From Cymbidium sinense (Eukaryota > Streptophyta > Magnoliopsida > Asparagales > Orchidaceae): 64,000 nt of DNA. Location: positions 147,871,143 through 147,935,142 of the forward strand of contig CM038217.1 in NCBI GenBank assembly GCA_021442155.1, written 5' to 3'. Within the stretch, counting starts at the first letter, position 1. Each line of letters opens with the position of its first letter. Shown here in pieces: positions 1-11,039 of this stretch. A program made the position numbers and the translations under genes. The notes below the pieces were generated by a model that ran no database searches, was not told the DNA's origin, and saw only the letters and a program-made list of their open reading frames with translations.

Positions 1-200
1 TTCGACCTCTTCCATCGAGTTAATATGACACACGACAAACAACCTCGGATAGGTCAAAATCCTGTGGATTCAATTAATCTTCTCTGAGTTAACATTTTAC
101 ATCGATAAACAACCGGATAAGTTGGCAATCCTCATAATGCAACTTTCTCCATAACGGTTAACATCATCAGTAAGCTTGATACACACTAGATAGATGATAT
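1..200 (-). repeat. Partial ~80-bp tandem repeat array
   Basis: Two to three degraded units read on the minus strand. Each has the core GACCTATCCGAGGTTGTTTG followed about 50 bp later by GGAAGAGGT. The same unit forms a clearer seven-copy array on the plus strand at 61705-62280. The array is cut by the left window edge, so its full length is unknown. It probably belongs to the leader or U5 side of the LTR-like element that starts near 2885. Confidence 0.7.
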
Positions 201-1898
201 GAGAGAACCTCTATAAATATATTATGCAAGTTTGTCATCTAGCCGGTAATGATCTTAGAATAGATGAATTACCCAAAGGATTCAGATGATCTCTTCTGAA
301 TCTTTATCGCCGAGCGGCTTTGACACCACTCGATATTCAAATAATGTATATTATTACTTCAACATACAAGTACTCAATAATATACAACACTAGCTCATAA
401 AGGAACTACAACTACGGTCTTGATGGTCTCATGTAGATGATGAAGAACTATGAGTTATCCGTAGAATAGCAGGAGAAAGGACCTCAACACCGCTCCAGCT
501 TGCGATATGCGTGTCCCCTTGAAACCTCGGATGAAGCCTTCATCAACCTGCGCTCAAAGCCTTCACCTCTACATCATACATGGTCTCGGCCTCACGGCGT
601 GATCACGTATGATACTCTTGAGGTCGAGTTCTTGAAGTCCTCCACGGACGTGATCCGGCTCGCTTCTACCAGATAAGCGCCTCTTTCTAAGAGCGTAACT
701 CTCGGTTCTTTACCTCAGACGAAACCTTCTAAAAGATCTTGGATCCCAGCAACCAACCTCGTTAGCCTCCACTCATCCAGTCGACTTCAAAGAAAGAGAG
801 TCGCAGTCGCCAACTCGGTCTACTCATCAAGTTGATTCTCCAACGGACATCTCTTTTACTTTCTCCACATACCGCTTCTTATATTCACCATGGAGAAACT
901 TGACCTTCGAACTCAATTCGGTCATTATTGACAATGTTCATTTTGAAGTCAAGTTCTTGCTTCTTCGATATCAAATAAGAAAAATTACGTTAAGCACCGA
1001 AATGGGAAATAAAAGATGATGAAGCATAAGAAGGATTGTTAGCCTTGACATCGGCGACCTGAGGAATGATTCAACACGTCCTCAGGAATGAAGATCCTTG
1101 GGGGATGACTACTCGAAGGGCCCGGCTCTTTTTGGGTATCTGATATCACCATCACCTCTTCGCTCCTTTTCCTCTTCTCGGAGGCGGGTCCTTCGGGAAG
1201 AAGCCGAGGACGCTTGGATCGGTGAAACCTCTTTGTTGGGCTTTCTCAACGCAACTGCATAAGACCGCCCGGGATGAATAGAAAGCCACCGAACAAAGAT
1301 TCCTCCCGCAAATCGTGATATATCGAATCTCAAATCGAAGATCTTCAATATTACGGAATTTCCGTCGCGGATATCTTCATCACAACGGGAATGGGTAAAT
1401 CTCTCGCTTTCCCCATTTCTCGAGAAGACATTCTTCAAACAAAAGAATGCGCTTGCCCTCTTGGGAGAATCGCCGTCAGGTCAAGTAGCCGACTCCTGCA
1501 GGTGATACGACCATGTGCATCGCAAGTAAACTTGCACATCCGTGCGAGGTAATCAGTAGTCAAGGTCGCGCCCCCGAAAAAGACTATAAGTCCCATCACG
1601 ATCGTCATTGCCGCTCGGCGGGAAATGCAAACCTCATCGACAAAATGGCGATCATCTCGGGATGGGAAACCGCAATCCGCCCAAACTCATCTCGTAAGTG
1701 GTGAAATACCCGGCGGAGGTGGGCTCTATCGACTTCTTGGACACTTAAGAACCAAATCATTGAAAATAATATTTTTCCAAGCACGATCAATGTGTCTCCG
1801 TGATCGGCGACTCCCGAATCTTTATCCTCCCATTTTAGAAGGTTCCTGGTCATGCCTGGTTCTGAGGGTGGTGTCTCTTTCAAAAGATTCTCACCCAT
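200..1898 (-). pseudogene. Degraded minus-strand coding remnant, unrecognised (possibly gag-like)
   Basis: The minus strand has open stretches at 1605-1898 (97 codons) and 1109-1438 (109 codons), plus lysine/glutamate-rich pieces near 840-900, separated by stops and frameshifts. The segment lies downstream of the minus-strand TATA box near 2305 and upstream of the 80-bp repeats, which is where the leader or gag of an LTR element would sit. No diagnostic motif (zinc knuckle, protease, YxDD) is visible, so a gag-like or unrelated captured sequence is only inferred. No start codon can be chosen with confidence. Confidence 0.3.
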
Positions 1899-1904
1899 CT
1901 ACAA

Positions 1905-2268
1905 ACTCCCAAGCAACTCAGCGTGGAGATGAAAATTATTCCAAGAGTGCCCAAACTCCCACGGGAGGCTATGCACTCTGAGGAGGAAAGGTGGATCAAT
2001 GTGCCCAAACTCCCACCGGGGGAGGCATGCACTCTGAGGAGGAGAGGTTGATCCAGAGTGCACTCCCACCAGGGAGGCTATGCACTCTAAGAGGAGGTGA
2101 GGTGGATCCAAAGAGTGCCAAACTCCCACCGGGGAGGCTAACACTCTGAGGAGGAGAAAGGTGGATCAAAAGAGTGCAAACTCTGGGAGGATGCACACAA
2201 GAGGGAGGAGAGGTGGATCAAAAGAGTGTAAACTCCCGGAGGTATGCACTCTGAGGAGAAGAGGAGAT
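1905..2268. repeat. ~55-bp minisatellite
   Basis: About six imperfect copies of a unit containing GGAGGAGAGGTGGATC, AAAGAGTGC and AACTCCCACC. GTGGATC-like cores recur near 1991, 2047, 2101, 2160 and 2213, giving a spacing of 53-59 bp. The open frames over it are by-products of the repeat. It lies just downstream, in minus sense, of the TATA box near 2305, so it would be in the transcript of the minus-oriented LTR. Confidence 0.85.
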
Positions 2269-2885
2269 GAGAAAGGTGTGCCTTCTCCTTAGCCCAGGGG
2301 TTTTATAGACCCTTATAGGCAAAAGCGTAAAAGCCCAAAACCGCTCAAAACCCTCAAAACCGTCATTGACCCGTGGGCGCCGACCGCATGTCCGCTGGCC
2401 TTCGTCAGCCATAGCAACCCGTCCACATGTTCCGCCGCGGCATCAGCGCATCGGCCACGCCGGCCAGCCGGTCACATGACCGCTGTCCGCCAGTTACCCG
2501 GCCGAGCGCAGCCATGACGGTCATCCTTCGCGCAGCCCGCCCAGCGACGCCGACCCGCAGCCGCGTCGCGCCTCATTCGCCATGGCCCGTTCGACCCGTT
2601 GCCAGCGTCAGATCCCGCACGCCAGCGCTGCGTTACTAGCCGCCTTGCCGCGCAAGCATGGCCGCGGCGCCAGCTCTGTTCGCTCGGATCGATCGTAATC
2701 TCAAAATCCACATACTTACGCATTTGCGACCGCATCGACTTCCCGGTTATAATATTGTCTCATGAAGATGTTCTCAAAATCGCGGTTGATGGACTCTCAA
2801 ATTTCATTGAAGAATTTGCTATTTTAAGTATTTGACATATATTTTGGATGGCGAGATAATGTCACCCAAAATAGCAATGATCATC
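2269..2885 (-). mobile_element. LTR-like promoter block, minus orientation (family D, left copy)
   Basis: Read on the minus strand, this begins near 2885 with a CTATTTTGGG then TGACATTATCTC motif. It passes through a GC-rich stretch (2400-2700) and reaches a TATA box, GTCTATAAAA, at 2301-2310. The same order of landmarks with clear similarity occurs on the plus strand from 60747 (TGACATTATCTC at 60776, CTATAAAA near 61208). The two are therefore diverged, oppositely oriented copies of one LTR-like family. Exact ends and TSDs are not resolved. Confidence 0.7.
2301..2310 (-). promoter_or_regulatory. TATA box of left family D LTR
   Basis: GTCTATAAAA on the minus strand. It has the same position relative to family landmarks as the plus-strand CTATAAAA near 61208, with GGGGTCTATAAAA-like context in both. 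Retention in two diverged copies supports a retroelement core promoter. Confidence 0.6.
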
Positions 2886-2889
2886 CTGT

Positions 2890-3735
2890 CGATCAAGCCG
2901 CGAATCTCAAGGCATTTTTAATGCTTGATCTAATCACCCGATTTTGAAACGGTCAATAGTCTCGATGAGACGAACATAAGCAACATCAAGCATAGTCGAT
3001 CCGAACTCGAATCGACGATCGGCTATCGAGCATGAAAATGGATCCGATCCGATGGTCACCCGACATATTTATAGTCGGTCGGCGGCCAAGGCAGATCCAA
3101 CGAATCCAAGATCACCCAATTACATCATTAAGGCACCCGGATCATCAAAATACACCGTCGATCGAGGGATCGCCTGGGCGTCGTCATGGGAGTGGTTGGA
3201 GTTTTCCATGAATTTACAAGGCACTCCCAAAATCTATAAATAGATTTCATTCTCACCTTAAAGGACCTAACATTGGAAGACCGTGAGAGCTCGAGAACCA
3301 CCGACTCGACGCCATCTATCACTCACCGCTACCACCAAGAAGTACGTCGAGTCGCCTCTAGAGATCGCAGGACTAGAAAAGACACTGCCATTTTTTCTCC
3401 CCAAGATCAAGAGGTTGCTCCTGTAAGATCCGCTCGCCGCTTTTGGGAAACTTCTCCCTTGGGTTGGAGCCGACCGATATTGTATTTTTTCACACTCTAA
3501 TATTTCCGCTTCAGAAACACCTCTTCTCCGCAACCAACGGTAGCACTCAGTATTCTTTGAAACACAGCTAAAGTTCTATGATTCTGCAAGTGCCCCGTAT
3601 TTTTCCCCTTAACGTTTTTTCACGTAACCCCCTCTGTTCATATCCCCTGCTTGTGTGTTGATAATTTTGCTACGAATTAAGATCTCTACCTACCGGAATA
3701 AAATTCTCTAGCACGCACAATATATATATTAATTT
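2890..3735 (+). mobile_element. Probable solo LTR or LTR fragment, plus orientation
   Basis: The block has a plant LTR layout: GATC- and CG-rich upstream part (2940-3200), TATA box CTATAAATAG at 3234-3243, then a transcribed-type stretch to about 3500 ending in T-rich DNA. It adjoins the minus-oriented family D block head to head. No second copy occurs in the window and no terminal TG/CA pair with TSD is certain, so the limits are approximate. The short open frames over it are not convincing coding sequence. Confidence 0.5.
3234..3243 (+). promoter_or_regulatory. TATA box in plus-strand LTR-like block
   Basis: CTATAAATAG, 20-30 bp after a CAAGGCACTCCC segment, in typical plant LTR promoter context. 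Confidence 0.5.
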
Positions 3736-3739
3736 GAAG

Positions 3740-4510
3740 GTTATTCTGATATTACGAACGCAACGACGAAACAATCGGAGGCCGCTTTGTCTAAGTCGGT
3801 GTCGATTAATACTCACTAAAATGGCCGCCGCTTTCGAATCGGCGACATTTGTGCAAACTCTTCTAAATTAAGTGCAAATAATCTTATTTGATAGATTTTG
3901 ATGTTTCAAAATTACCGACGAATTATCATTCAACGAACGGTCATTTGACTTCATTGGCGCCTTCTCCGACCTCGATATGCGTGTGTAAGGCGAAGGAATG
4001 GACCTGATCGATTGACGGCTGATCATCAAGTCATGCAATATTTATATTCCTGACTAGTTTCGACGTTTCTAAAATGCAATGACAAAGTCCGCTCATCAAT
4101 CGTATTGTGCGATTTTGGTGACATCCAAAGGTATTTCAAACTCAATTATGCGACATTGTCACTTCAAATCATTTGACCTCATCCTCAATCTAAGCGGGAT
4201 AAATCTCATTTGATAGTTAGTTTTCAAAGCTAATAACATGATCAATTTTAAACGGAGGTCGTTGGACATCGCCGCAGCCTTCCATATGTGCACGACTTTT
4301 GATAGCTCGATCGCTTTTATCGGCCAATTCTTAGATTATACAATATTTATATTTTGATCAATTTTGACATTCTGAACATGATGACGAAGTTTGTTCATCG
4401 ATCGGAGGTCGCTTTACCACTTTCAAGGACATTCGCATTTTGAGCTCCACTTGTGCACCGCTACTCCAAGTCTCAATTAATTTCATGACTCAAACTTATG
4501 ACACATATGT
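3740..4510 (+). repeat. ~325-bp satellite-like repeat, about 2.4 units
   Basis: Diverged copies of one unit follow each other. The ATGACGAAG / ATCGGAGGTCGCTTT-type segment recurs near 3745, 4070 and 4370, and the GTGACATCC-type segment and GATAGCTCGATCGC-type segment recur in register. Spacing is about 300-325 bp. The same family reappears in the same orientation at 12960-13430, spaced 328 bp there. Either an old satellite or a tandem part of an element's untranslated region would fit. Confidence 0.75.
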
Positions 4511-7100
4511 GAAGGTCAACAACTAATCTCAAAAAAAAAAAGAATAAGCCCACCTCTAAAAATTGACTTCATGCTATAGTATGGCTCAATTCTTAATATT
4601 GACACTATATCTAATTTTATAGTAATATTCATCACAATACAATGTAATAAGTTTTATGACAACCTTTGAAAATATTCTATATAAGACATTAGCAATATTT
4701 TTTGTCAAAATAAACACTAAGTTCTTTATCAAACTTGATGACCCTCTTAATCTAATATGAAATACAATAATAAATTTTTTAAATCAACTATCATATATAC
4801 AATTAGATAAATTTGTGCAACTATTATCAAATTACCTTCATATCTAGTATTAATATTTCATTGTAGTCATTAATTTTAGATGACATAAGTAGAGATAAAT
4901 ATATTTATAATGTTTTAAGCATCAAAATTTATAGTAATTATGTTGCTTGAATTTTTTTTTTTTTTATCAAGAAAAGATATGTTGGTAATTTTCAAAGATG
5001 GTTTATGGCCCTCTTTATGATAGTTTATTGTTGAAATTGTCATGCCTTCCTATGAGATAAATTAATCCTCTATATTATCAAATATTATTACCTTTAGCTT
5101 TAAATTTAGGTAAGATCTCATAAACTTCTTCTTAATTATTGTCTAATAAAATGAATGTGAGCAAAAATTCTCCACCACCTCCTGGTTTCATTAATTGAAT
5201 TGAAGAGAGTATGAATTGAGTGTCAGTGTAATTTTCAGAAGGTAGTTGGAATAGTAGATAAGACACTATCTGGAGATTTCATTCTCATAATTGCGAGAAC
5301 TTTATATCAAGTTTCAAGTTTCCTATGTGTAAAAAACCCCTATAGTCATCTCAATGCGTAGAGAACTTTGATTAAGGCTAGTCGTTAGCCAATGCGAGTG
5401 AGAAGTAAAGAAGATATGGAGTTTTAAGAATTTGCAAACAAATTCATTTCATTAAACCTGATGGTTGGGAAATGATGACATGCCCCATCTAGATCCCATG
5501 GTTCTCATTATCCTAATTTCTAGTCCCTAGTTTACTTAAAGGATAGGTACCCAATACGATCAAGGATCCTTGTCGATACATAAGGCTAAGAAACCTCCAA
5601 GAATTCAAGATCTTGTTTGTCATGAATGTTTTAAGTCTGCTTAGTCACAGAGGTTTTTTGCCCCATCAAAAAAGACGAGCTATTGAAACATAATGGACAC
5701 CGGATCATAATATAATGGAGCCTTACCGGCCAAACCACTCGACGTGGACTCGGTTGTAATTACACCCATGGATGCTATGGACCTGCCACGTGCCAAAAGG
5801 ACACTGCCCCTACTAGAGATTGATTGAGAGTGAATATAGTATAACATTTGATTTGACATTGGCTCCTTTGTGAGCTAGGGTTTTCTTAATTTATCACCCT
5901 CAATAAACAATTGTGGAAGGTGGATAGATTGAGTATTATTTTAAGTTTTTTTTAATGATTGAATTCCATTTAAGAAGTTTTAGATTGCTACTTAATTTGA
6001 GTTAACTTTATTTAAAAAATTGATTAATTTGAATATGTTTAAGAGCTTTAGATCTTGTCAACTCTATTTAGCTCCTAATAGAGGATCATATCCGCTGTCA
6101 TATGACGAATTAACTTCTCAGATATTTCACTAATTTGAACTCATTATAATAGATTTTTAGGCTTTGTTAACCGGGACCCAGTCCTAAGACTAAATCGGAA
6201 AATAACCCGCACAGCATCCTCAAACACTTGAATCTAAACATTCAGCATAGTGTCGAGGCACATGCGGGTTTATTTAAGAATGCCTTAATTAATGACTTAT
6301 GTTTATAGAAAGTTGCTAACTATGGCATTTGAAGGAAGCGTAAGTCAAAAGTTAAGGACGGCGAGGAGCTCTATCCACCACTATATTCACATCCTAATTT
6401 TGTAACTAGGTGTTACGAAGGTTCCATTTGAGTTCTACTCTTACTTGAAAGTAGACGTTCAGATATATTGTAGATCCCATATGCTACAACCTTAAATTCA
6501 ATTGAAGCCTTCTTCAATCCATTTGAATCGAGATACTACAATATATACATTCAATAAGATAGCTTATTGGTGAGCTCCCCAATTAGCTAGGAGTCTTATT
6601 TATATTTCTTCAATTTGACTTCAAATTTATTCAATATGAATTAGAACACAATTCACTTGTTAATTGGAAATCCACCCTACTTAGGCTCATTGACTTGTTT
6701 AGCAAAAGATATAAAACAATCCAGTTATTCATTAACCAGCCTTAGCTATGCTTTCCAACAAGTTGCTTGTCTTCAACGAAAATCGTTTTGAAATTCATTT
6801 GATTTTCACATTTAACTTGAAAGTAGCATTCAACAAATTTTATATGTATCAATTTTATATTCAATTGGAACCTTCTTTAGTCCATTTTAAATTCGACCTT
6901 CTAGTGTATGGATTAAATAAGAACCTTTGTTCTTCTTTGTGAATATCACCCTAGAATTTAATTCGAACCCCATCTCATTTGAAAATTACTCTTCTATCTT
7001 CATTCAACATTCCTATAAATATAACATAAATTCGCATTGTATTTGTATTTCAAAACTAGATTTTAAATAAAATCAAATGATCGATTTTTAACTATGGTTT
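4511..7100. other. AT-rich intergenic DNA, no gene seen
   Basis: Frequent stops in all frames and no domain, tRNA or paired terminal repeat that I can support. A short A-run (~4532) and T-run (~4955) are present. The one ORF above 60 codons (6748-6942) has low-complexity composition and no recognisable motif. Around 5640-5830 and 6170-6290 base composition is less AT-biased and may be old LTR debris. Confidence 0.5.
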
Positions 7101-7429
7101 CCTCTTAGAACACTCAAACAAAATATTGCAAGGCTCATTCTCTCTTTTATAGATTGGAGTGCTAAGAAGGGAGAAAACTTCATTCCTAATGTTTGAGAGA
7201 TTGGAATCTGAAATGAGAGAAAGTGTTTGATTGCATTCCGAGTAAGTGTTTCATTCTTTCAAAGTTCCTTTAAGTATTTCCTTTGATTTAGTGTTTGTCG
7301 TATGTTATTTTCCCTCCCTTTTTTTGTTTGGAGTTTTTTAATTTGAATTTTAGCTTTAGGTTTCTTCGCTTAACATTCTTAAGCCGATTATTTTATTTTC
7401 CATTTTTTTCTATGTGAAAAGATTTGAAG

Positions 7430-7585
7430 CAATTTTGGTAGTCTCCTGGCATCATCCTAGGGTCGATCGAGTATTTTGGCTTTCTCGACACAATGGCGTG
7501 AGTGTCTTACACACCAAATCGATTTCCATCTCATCACGACCAAATGAGCGTGACGAGGCCTTTAAACTTGAAAGAAGATAAATGC

Positions 7586-7617
<32 letters not shown>

Positions 7618-7813
7618 TCATTTCTCTTTTTTTTCTAAGTCTAGAAATTTGATAAAATTTTGGCAGTATTTCGGCTAGGGGAGCGACATCTAACAGATGT
7701 TGGCTTACTGCATGCCCTAATGTAATAATGAATGGTGTCTCATGACACTACAAATGATTTTTCATCTCGCTCAATGAGCACGATGAGGCCTTCAAACATA
7801 CAAAACAACACAA

Positions 7814-7861
<48 letters not shown>
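7430..7861 (+). repeat. Diverged ~230-bp direct duplication, each copy ending in a (TA)n run
   Basis: Segments 7430-7616 and 7660-7861 share the order: a GATTTTCATCTC-like stretch, AATGAGCGTGACGAGGCC or AATGAGCACGATGAGGCC, a TTTAAAC/TTCAAAC stretch, then an uninterrupted TA dinucleotide run (7591-7616 and 7818-7861). This looks like an old tandem duplication whose microsatellites expanded independently. Confidence 0.7.
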
Positions 7862-7864
<3 letters not shown>

Positions 7865-8240
7865 ACAACAACAACAACAACAAGCCTTAATCCCACTGTG
7901 GGTCGGCTACATGAATCCTTCGCTCCATTGTGTCCTATTATGTGTCAAATTCTCATTTAATTGAGTATACTAAGATCATTTTTTATACATCTTAACCAAG
8001 TCATTTTAGGTCTACCTCTACCTTTCTTAACATAAGGCAAATCTAATGCATGTGCTCTCCTAATGTCATCTGACTACCGACGCTTTATGTGGCCAAACCA
8101 TCTAAGGCAACTCTCCTAATCTTATCTACCACCTGAGCTACTCCAACTTTTTCCCGAACATACTCATTTTGCATTCTATCTCTAAGGGTAAAGCCACTCA
8201 TCCACCTGAGCATCCTCATCTCTGTAACACTTTATAACCA
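7862..8240 (-). mobile_element. RTE-clade LINE, 5'-truncated 3' end
   Basis: On the minus strand the open segment near 8230-8060 reads EMRMLRWMSGFTLRDRMQ, then NEYVREKVGVAQVVDKIRR, the conserved C-terminal end of plant RTE-type non-LTR retrotransposon reverse transcriptase proteins. After a few stops the sequence reaches the characteristic 3' end and a (TTG)n tail, seen on the plus strand as CAA repeats at 7862-7884. The copy is 5'-truncated near 8240, as is common after target-primed reverse transcription. The tail abuts a (TA)n run at 7818-7861, a plausible AT-rich insertion site. Confidence 0.88.
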
Positions 8241-8299
8241 TGTTCACACATTGATCCACATGTTCTGGCTCATTTTTTTACGCGTTGCATTGATCTGCA

Positions 8300-8640
8300 A
8301 AGAAACGAGATTGGATATGCCGGAAACCAAGAGAGGAACTCGCCTAATGATGATGTTCCTCTTTGGCTATGGCATGAGAAAAGATCGAAAGGGGACAAAA
8401 ATGGCGATGCCGGAAATCAAGAGAAGAACCCGCCTAATGACGGTGTTCTTCTCCGGTTGCGGCGAAGAGAAAGGTCGGAAAGGGGCGATGCCGGAAATTG
8501 GAAGAAAAACCCGCCTAATGACAGTGTTCTTCACCGATTGCGGCAAAACAGAATTGGAAAGGGCGGTGGAAAGGGGCGATGCCGAAAACTAGGAGAAAAA
8601 TCCATCTAATAATGGTATTCTTTTCTAGTTCGCGGAAGAA
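8300..8640 (+). repeat. ~85-bp minisatellite, four units, reading frame kept open
   Basis: Units start near 8312, 8403, 8485 and 8575. Each contains GATGCCGGAAA, then CCGCCTAATGA, then a GTGTTCTTC-type segment. The frame 8251-8592 stays open through three units, so the translation repeats MPEIKRRTRLMTVFFSGCG with variations. The repeat unit alone can explain the open frame. I see no signal peptide, known domain or promoter, so I do not call a gene. Confidence 0.75.
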
Positions 8641-8689
8641 GGCCTGAAGGAGATACCTGAAAATTCAACAAGGTAAAACAAATTTTGAC

Positions 8690-8885
8690 GAGGAAAGAAA
8701 CAGAAAAGAGAGGGAAGAAAAGAAAAAAAAGAAAGAAAAAGGAGAAGAAAAGGAAGGAAAGTGAGGGATTTTCGGATTGGTGGAAAAGAGAGGAAATGGA
8801 AGATGAAATTTCAGTTTATTAATAAATGAGAAGAAGAAGAAGAAAGGAGAAGAAGAAAAGAAAGAAAAGAGGAAAGAGGAGTTCA
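8690..8885 (+). repeat. Polypurine (GA/A-rich) tract
   Basis: Almost uninterrupted purines on the plus strand (GAAGAAGAAAGGAG-type runs) with a short mixed break near 8770-8820. The Lys/Arg-rich frame from 8826 simply translates this tract. Such tracts are common in plant 5' leaders and can adopt triplex or slipped structures. Confidence 0.75.
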
Positions 8886-9600
8886 GTTGGAGGAGGACAT
8901 AAAGGATTTTGGATGAGGAGAAACTATTCGGTTGGAATGAGAGAGAAAGTCAGTTTCCACCCTTCTCTTGTAGTTGAGAAGAAGAAGGAACGGCTGCCAC
9001 ACGTGGAGGAGAGGGGAGACAGAGCTCGTGTAGTGGATTTCCTTCAGTCGAGAGGAGAAATGCGTGAGAGAGGTGTTTCGTGCGGCGTCGGATCGTGCGT
9101 GAAGGAGGAAGGTTCAACTCTGGTGTGGTCACATCAGGGAGGAGAAAATATTACGTCCGGAGTTCGCATGTAGCTTTATGTGCGGACTCCAATCCATGGC
9201 CGACGCATGTTCAATGTTTTTTTCCTCATTTTAGCAACGATCGGATGGAAGTAAAGGGATGCGTATTCACGATGCGTTTATGCTTCCCAACCCAGCATCT
9301 CGTTCAAATAGCGTGAGAAGAAGTGTCGTTGGAATGCGCGGGGGGAATTTAAAAATATATATATATACATATTTAAGGTTTAGGGTGTATTTTTTCAGGC
9401 AAACTGAGGTCAGAAGAGAAATAGAAAATCTCATTTCCTTTTTACAAAAGAACCATGAAGATGGAGAACGTTGAGGAAATAACGATCAATTTAGCTGAGG
9501 ATGTATTAAATAAAAATTCATCGGTAATATTTCTCGTATAATTTTTCTACGATTTGTCAGTGATATTTTGTGCATCGAAGAGAATATGTTCATTACATTC
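8886..9600. other. Mixed-composition stretch upstream of FAR1-like locus
   Basis: The stretch has short open frames of 60-115 codons with no recognisable domain. A short ATG frame from about 9452 starts MKMENVEEITINLAED and stops within about 30 codons next to a GT-rich boundary near 9522. This could be a remnant first exon of the FAR1-like gene downstream, but this is inferred from position only. A TA/CATA run lies at 9356-9372. Confidence 0.3.
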
Positions 9601-10990
9601 CATTAGAAGTAATTTGGATACTGTTTGGTTGAATTTTTACTTTTTAGTGTTATTTTGTATATGTACTCTCTGTACCTCTTTGGAGAATTCTGAGCATTTA
9701 TGACTTCTTTTCGGTTTATTTTGCCTTTCTTGAGATTATATTTAGGGCATTCCAATGGAAGCAATTTGATGGCTGCTTTGATGATTTTTGGGTATTTTTT
9801 TGTATCTGTACTCTCTGTATCTCTCTAGAGGGTACAGAGCATTTAGAGATTTCTTTTTCCAGTTAATTTTGCCTACTTCTTTTGATTATGTTCATTATAT
9901 TCCAATGAAAGCAATTTGATGGCTGTTTGGATGATTTCTGAGTATTTTTTTTTGCATCTGTACTCTCTGTACCTCTCTGGAGGGTACAGAGAATTTAAGG
10001 ACTTCTTTTTCCAGTTTATTTTGCCTGCTTCTTTAGATTATGTTCATTACATTCTAATGGAAATAATTTGGAGGCTGTTAGGATAGTGTCTGAGGATTTT
10101 TTTTGACATCTGTATTCTCTGTACCTCTCATGAGGGTACAGATCATTTAGGGCCTACTTTCTTTAGGTTATCTTACCTTCTTCTTGAGATTATATTTAGG
10201 GCATTTCAATGGAAGCAATCTGGAGGCTGTTTGGATGATTTCTGGGGAGTATTTGTATCTGTACTCTCTGTACCTCTCTTGAGTATATCATTTAGAGACT
10301 TTTTTAGTTTATTTTGCCGGTTCTTGAGATTATGTTCATTACATTTCAATGGAAGCATTTGGAAAGTTTGGATGATTTATGGGTTTTTTTTTGCATCATA
10401 CTCTGTGTCTCTCTTGAGTCTGATCATTTATGACATTTTTTTATAGTTTCTTTGACTTGGTTCCTAAGTTTATGGTTAGGGCATTCCAATGGAAGCAATT
10501 TGAAGGCTGTTTGGATGGTTTCTGGGAGATATTTTGCATCTATACTCTCTGCACCTCTCTTGAGGGTACAGATCATTTATGATCTTTTTCTAGTTTATTT
10601 TGGCATTCTTGGAGTAAATATGTTCATTACATTACATCATAAGCAGTTTGGAGGATGACTGGTTATTTTTTATAAGTTTTTACATCTGTACTCTCTGTAC
10701 CTCTCTTGAGGGTACAGAACATTTAAGGCCTTTTTTTCAGTTTATTTTGCCTGTTTATTGAGTTTATGTTTAGGACATTCCAATGGAAGCAATTTGAAAG
10801 CCGCTTGGATGATTTCTGGGGAGTTATTGGCATCTGTACTCTTTGTATCTCTCTTGAGGGTACAGATCTTTTATAACCTTTTCGATTTATTTTTCCTATT
10901 TCTTGAGATTATGTTCATTACATTCCAATGGCAATTTGATGGTCTTGGATGATTTGGGTGATATTTTACATTTGTATTACATCATATATT
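9600..10990 (+). repeat. ~147-bp tandem array, about nine units
   Basis: The core TGTACTCTCTGTACCTCTC recurs near 9660, 9806, 9955, 10106, 10256, 10392, 10537, 10682 and 10831, with intervals of about 136-151 bp. Each unit also has GAGGGTACAGA, TTTATTTTGCC, GATTATGTTCATTACATTCCAATGG-type text (split here as GATTATGTTC and ATTCCAATGG) and GAAGCAATTTG..GGATGATTTCTGG. Units are diverged by substitutions and short indels. The array sits between a possible first-exon remnant and the FAR1-like coding remnant, so it may lie in an intron or 5' flank. Confidence 0.93.
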
Positions 10991-11039
10991 TTGGACTGTT
11001 TGGCGGATGAATCACATCAATGGCGATGCGATGATGAAG

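Noticed and set aside
1..2885. Endogenous pararetrovirus
   Set aside because: A TATA-containing repeat with tandem leader arrays was considered, but no movement protein, coat protein or pararetroviral RT motif is visible.
8826..9173. Basic 115-residue protein
   Set aside because: The Lys/Arg-rich frame is a translation of a polypurine tract followed by unrelated sequence; no domain.
9360..9395. Interstitial telomere repeat
   Set aside because: Only a single TTTAGGG-like word (GGTTTAGGGTG); no tandem copies.
9600..10990. CRISPR array
   Set aside because: Units are whole ~147-bp repeats with no short repeat/unique spacer pattern, and the genome is a plant's.
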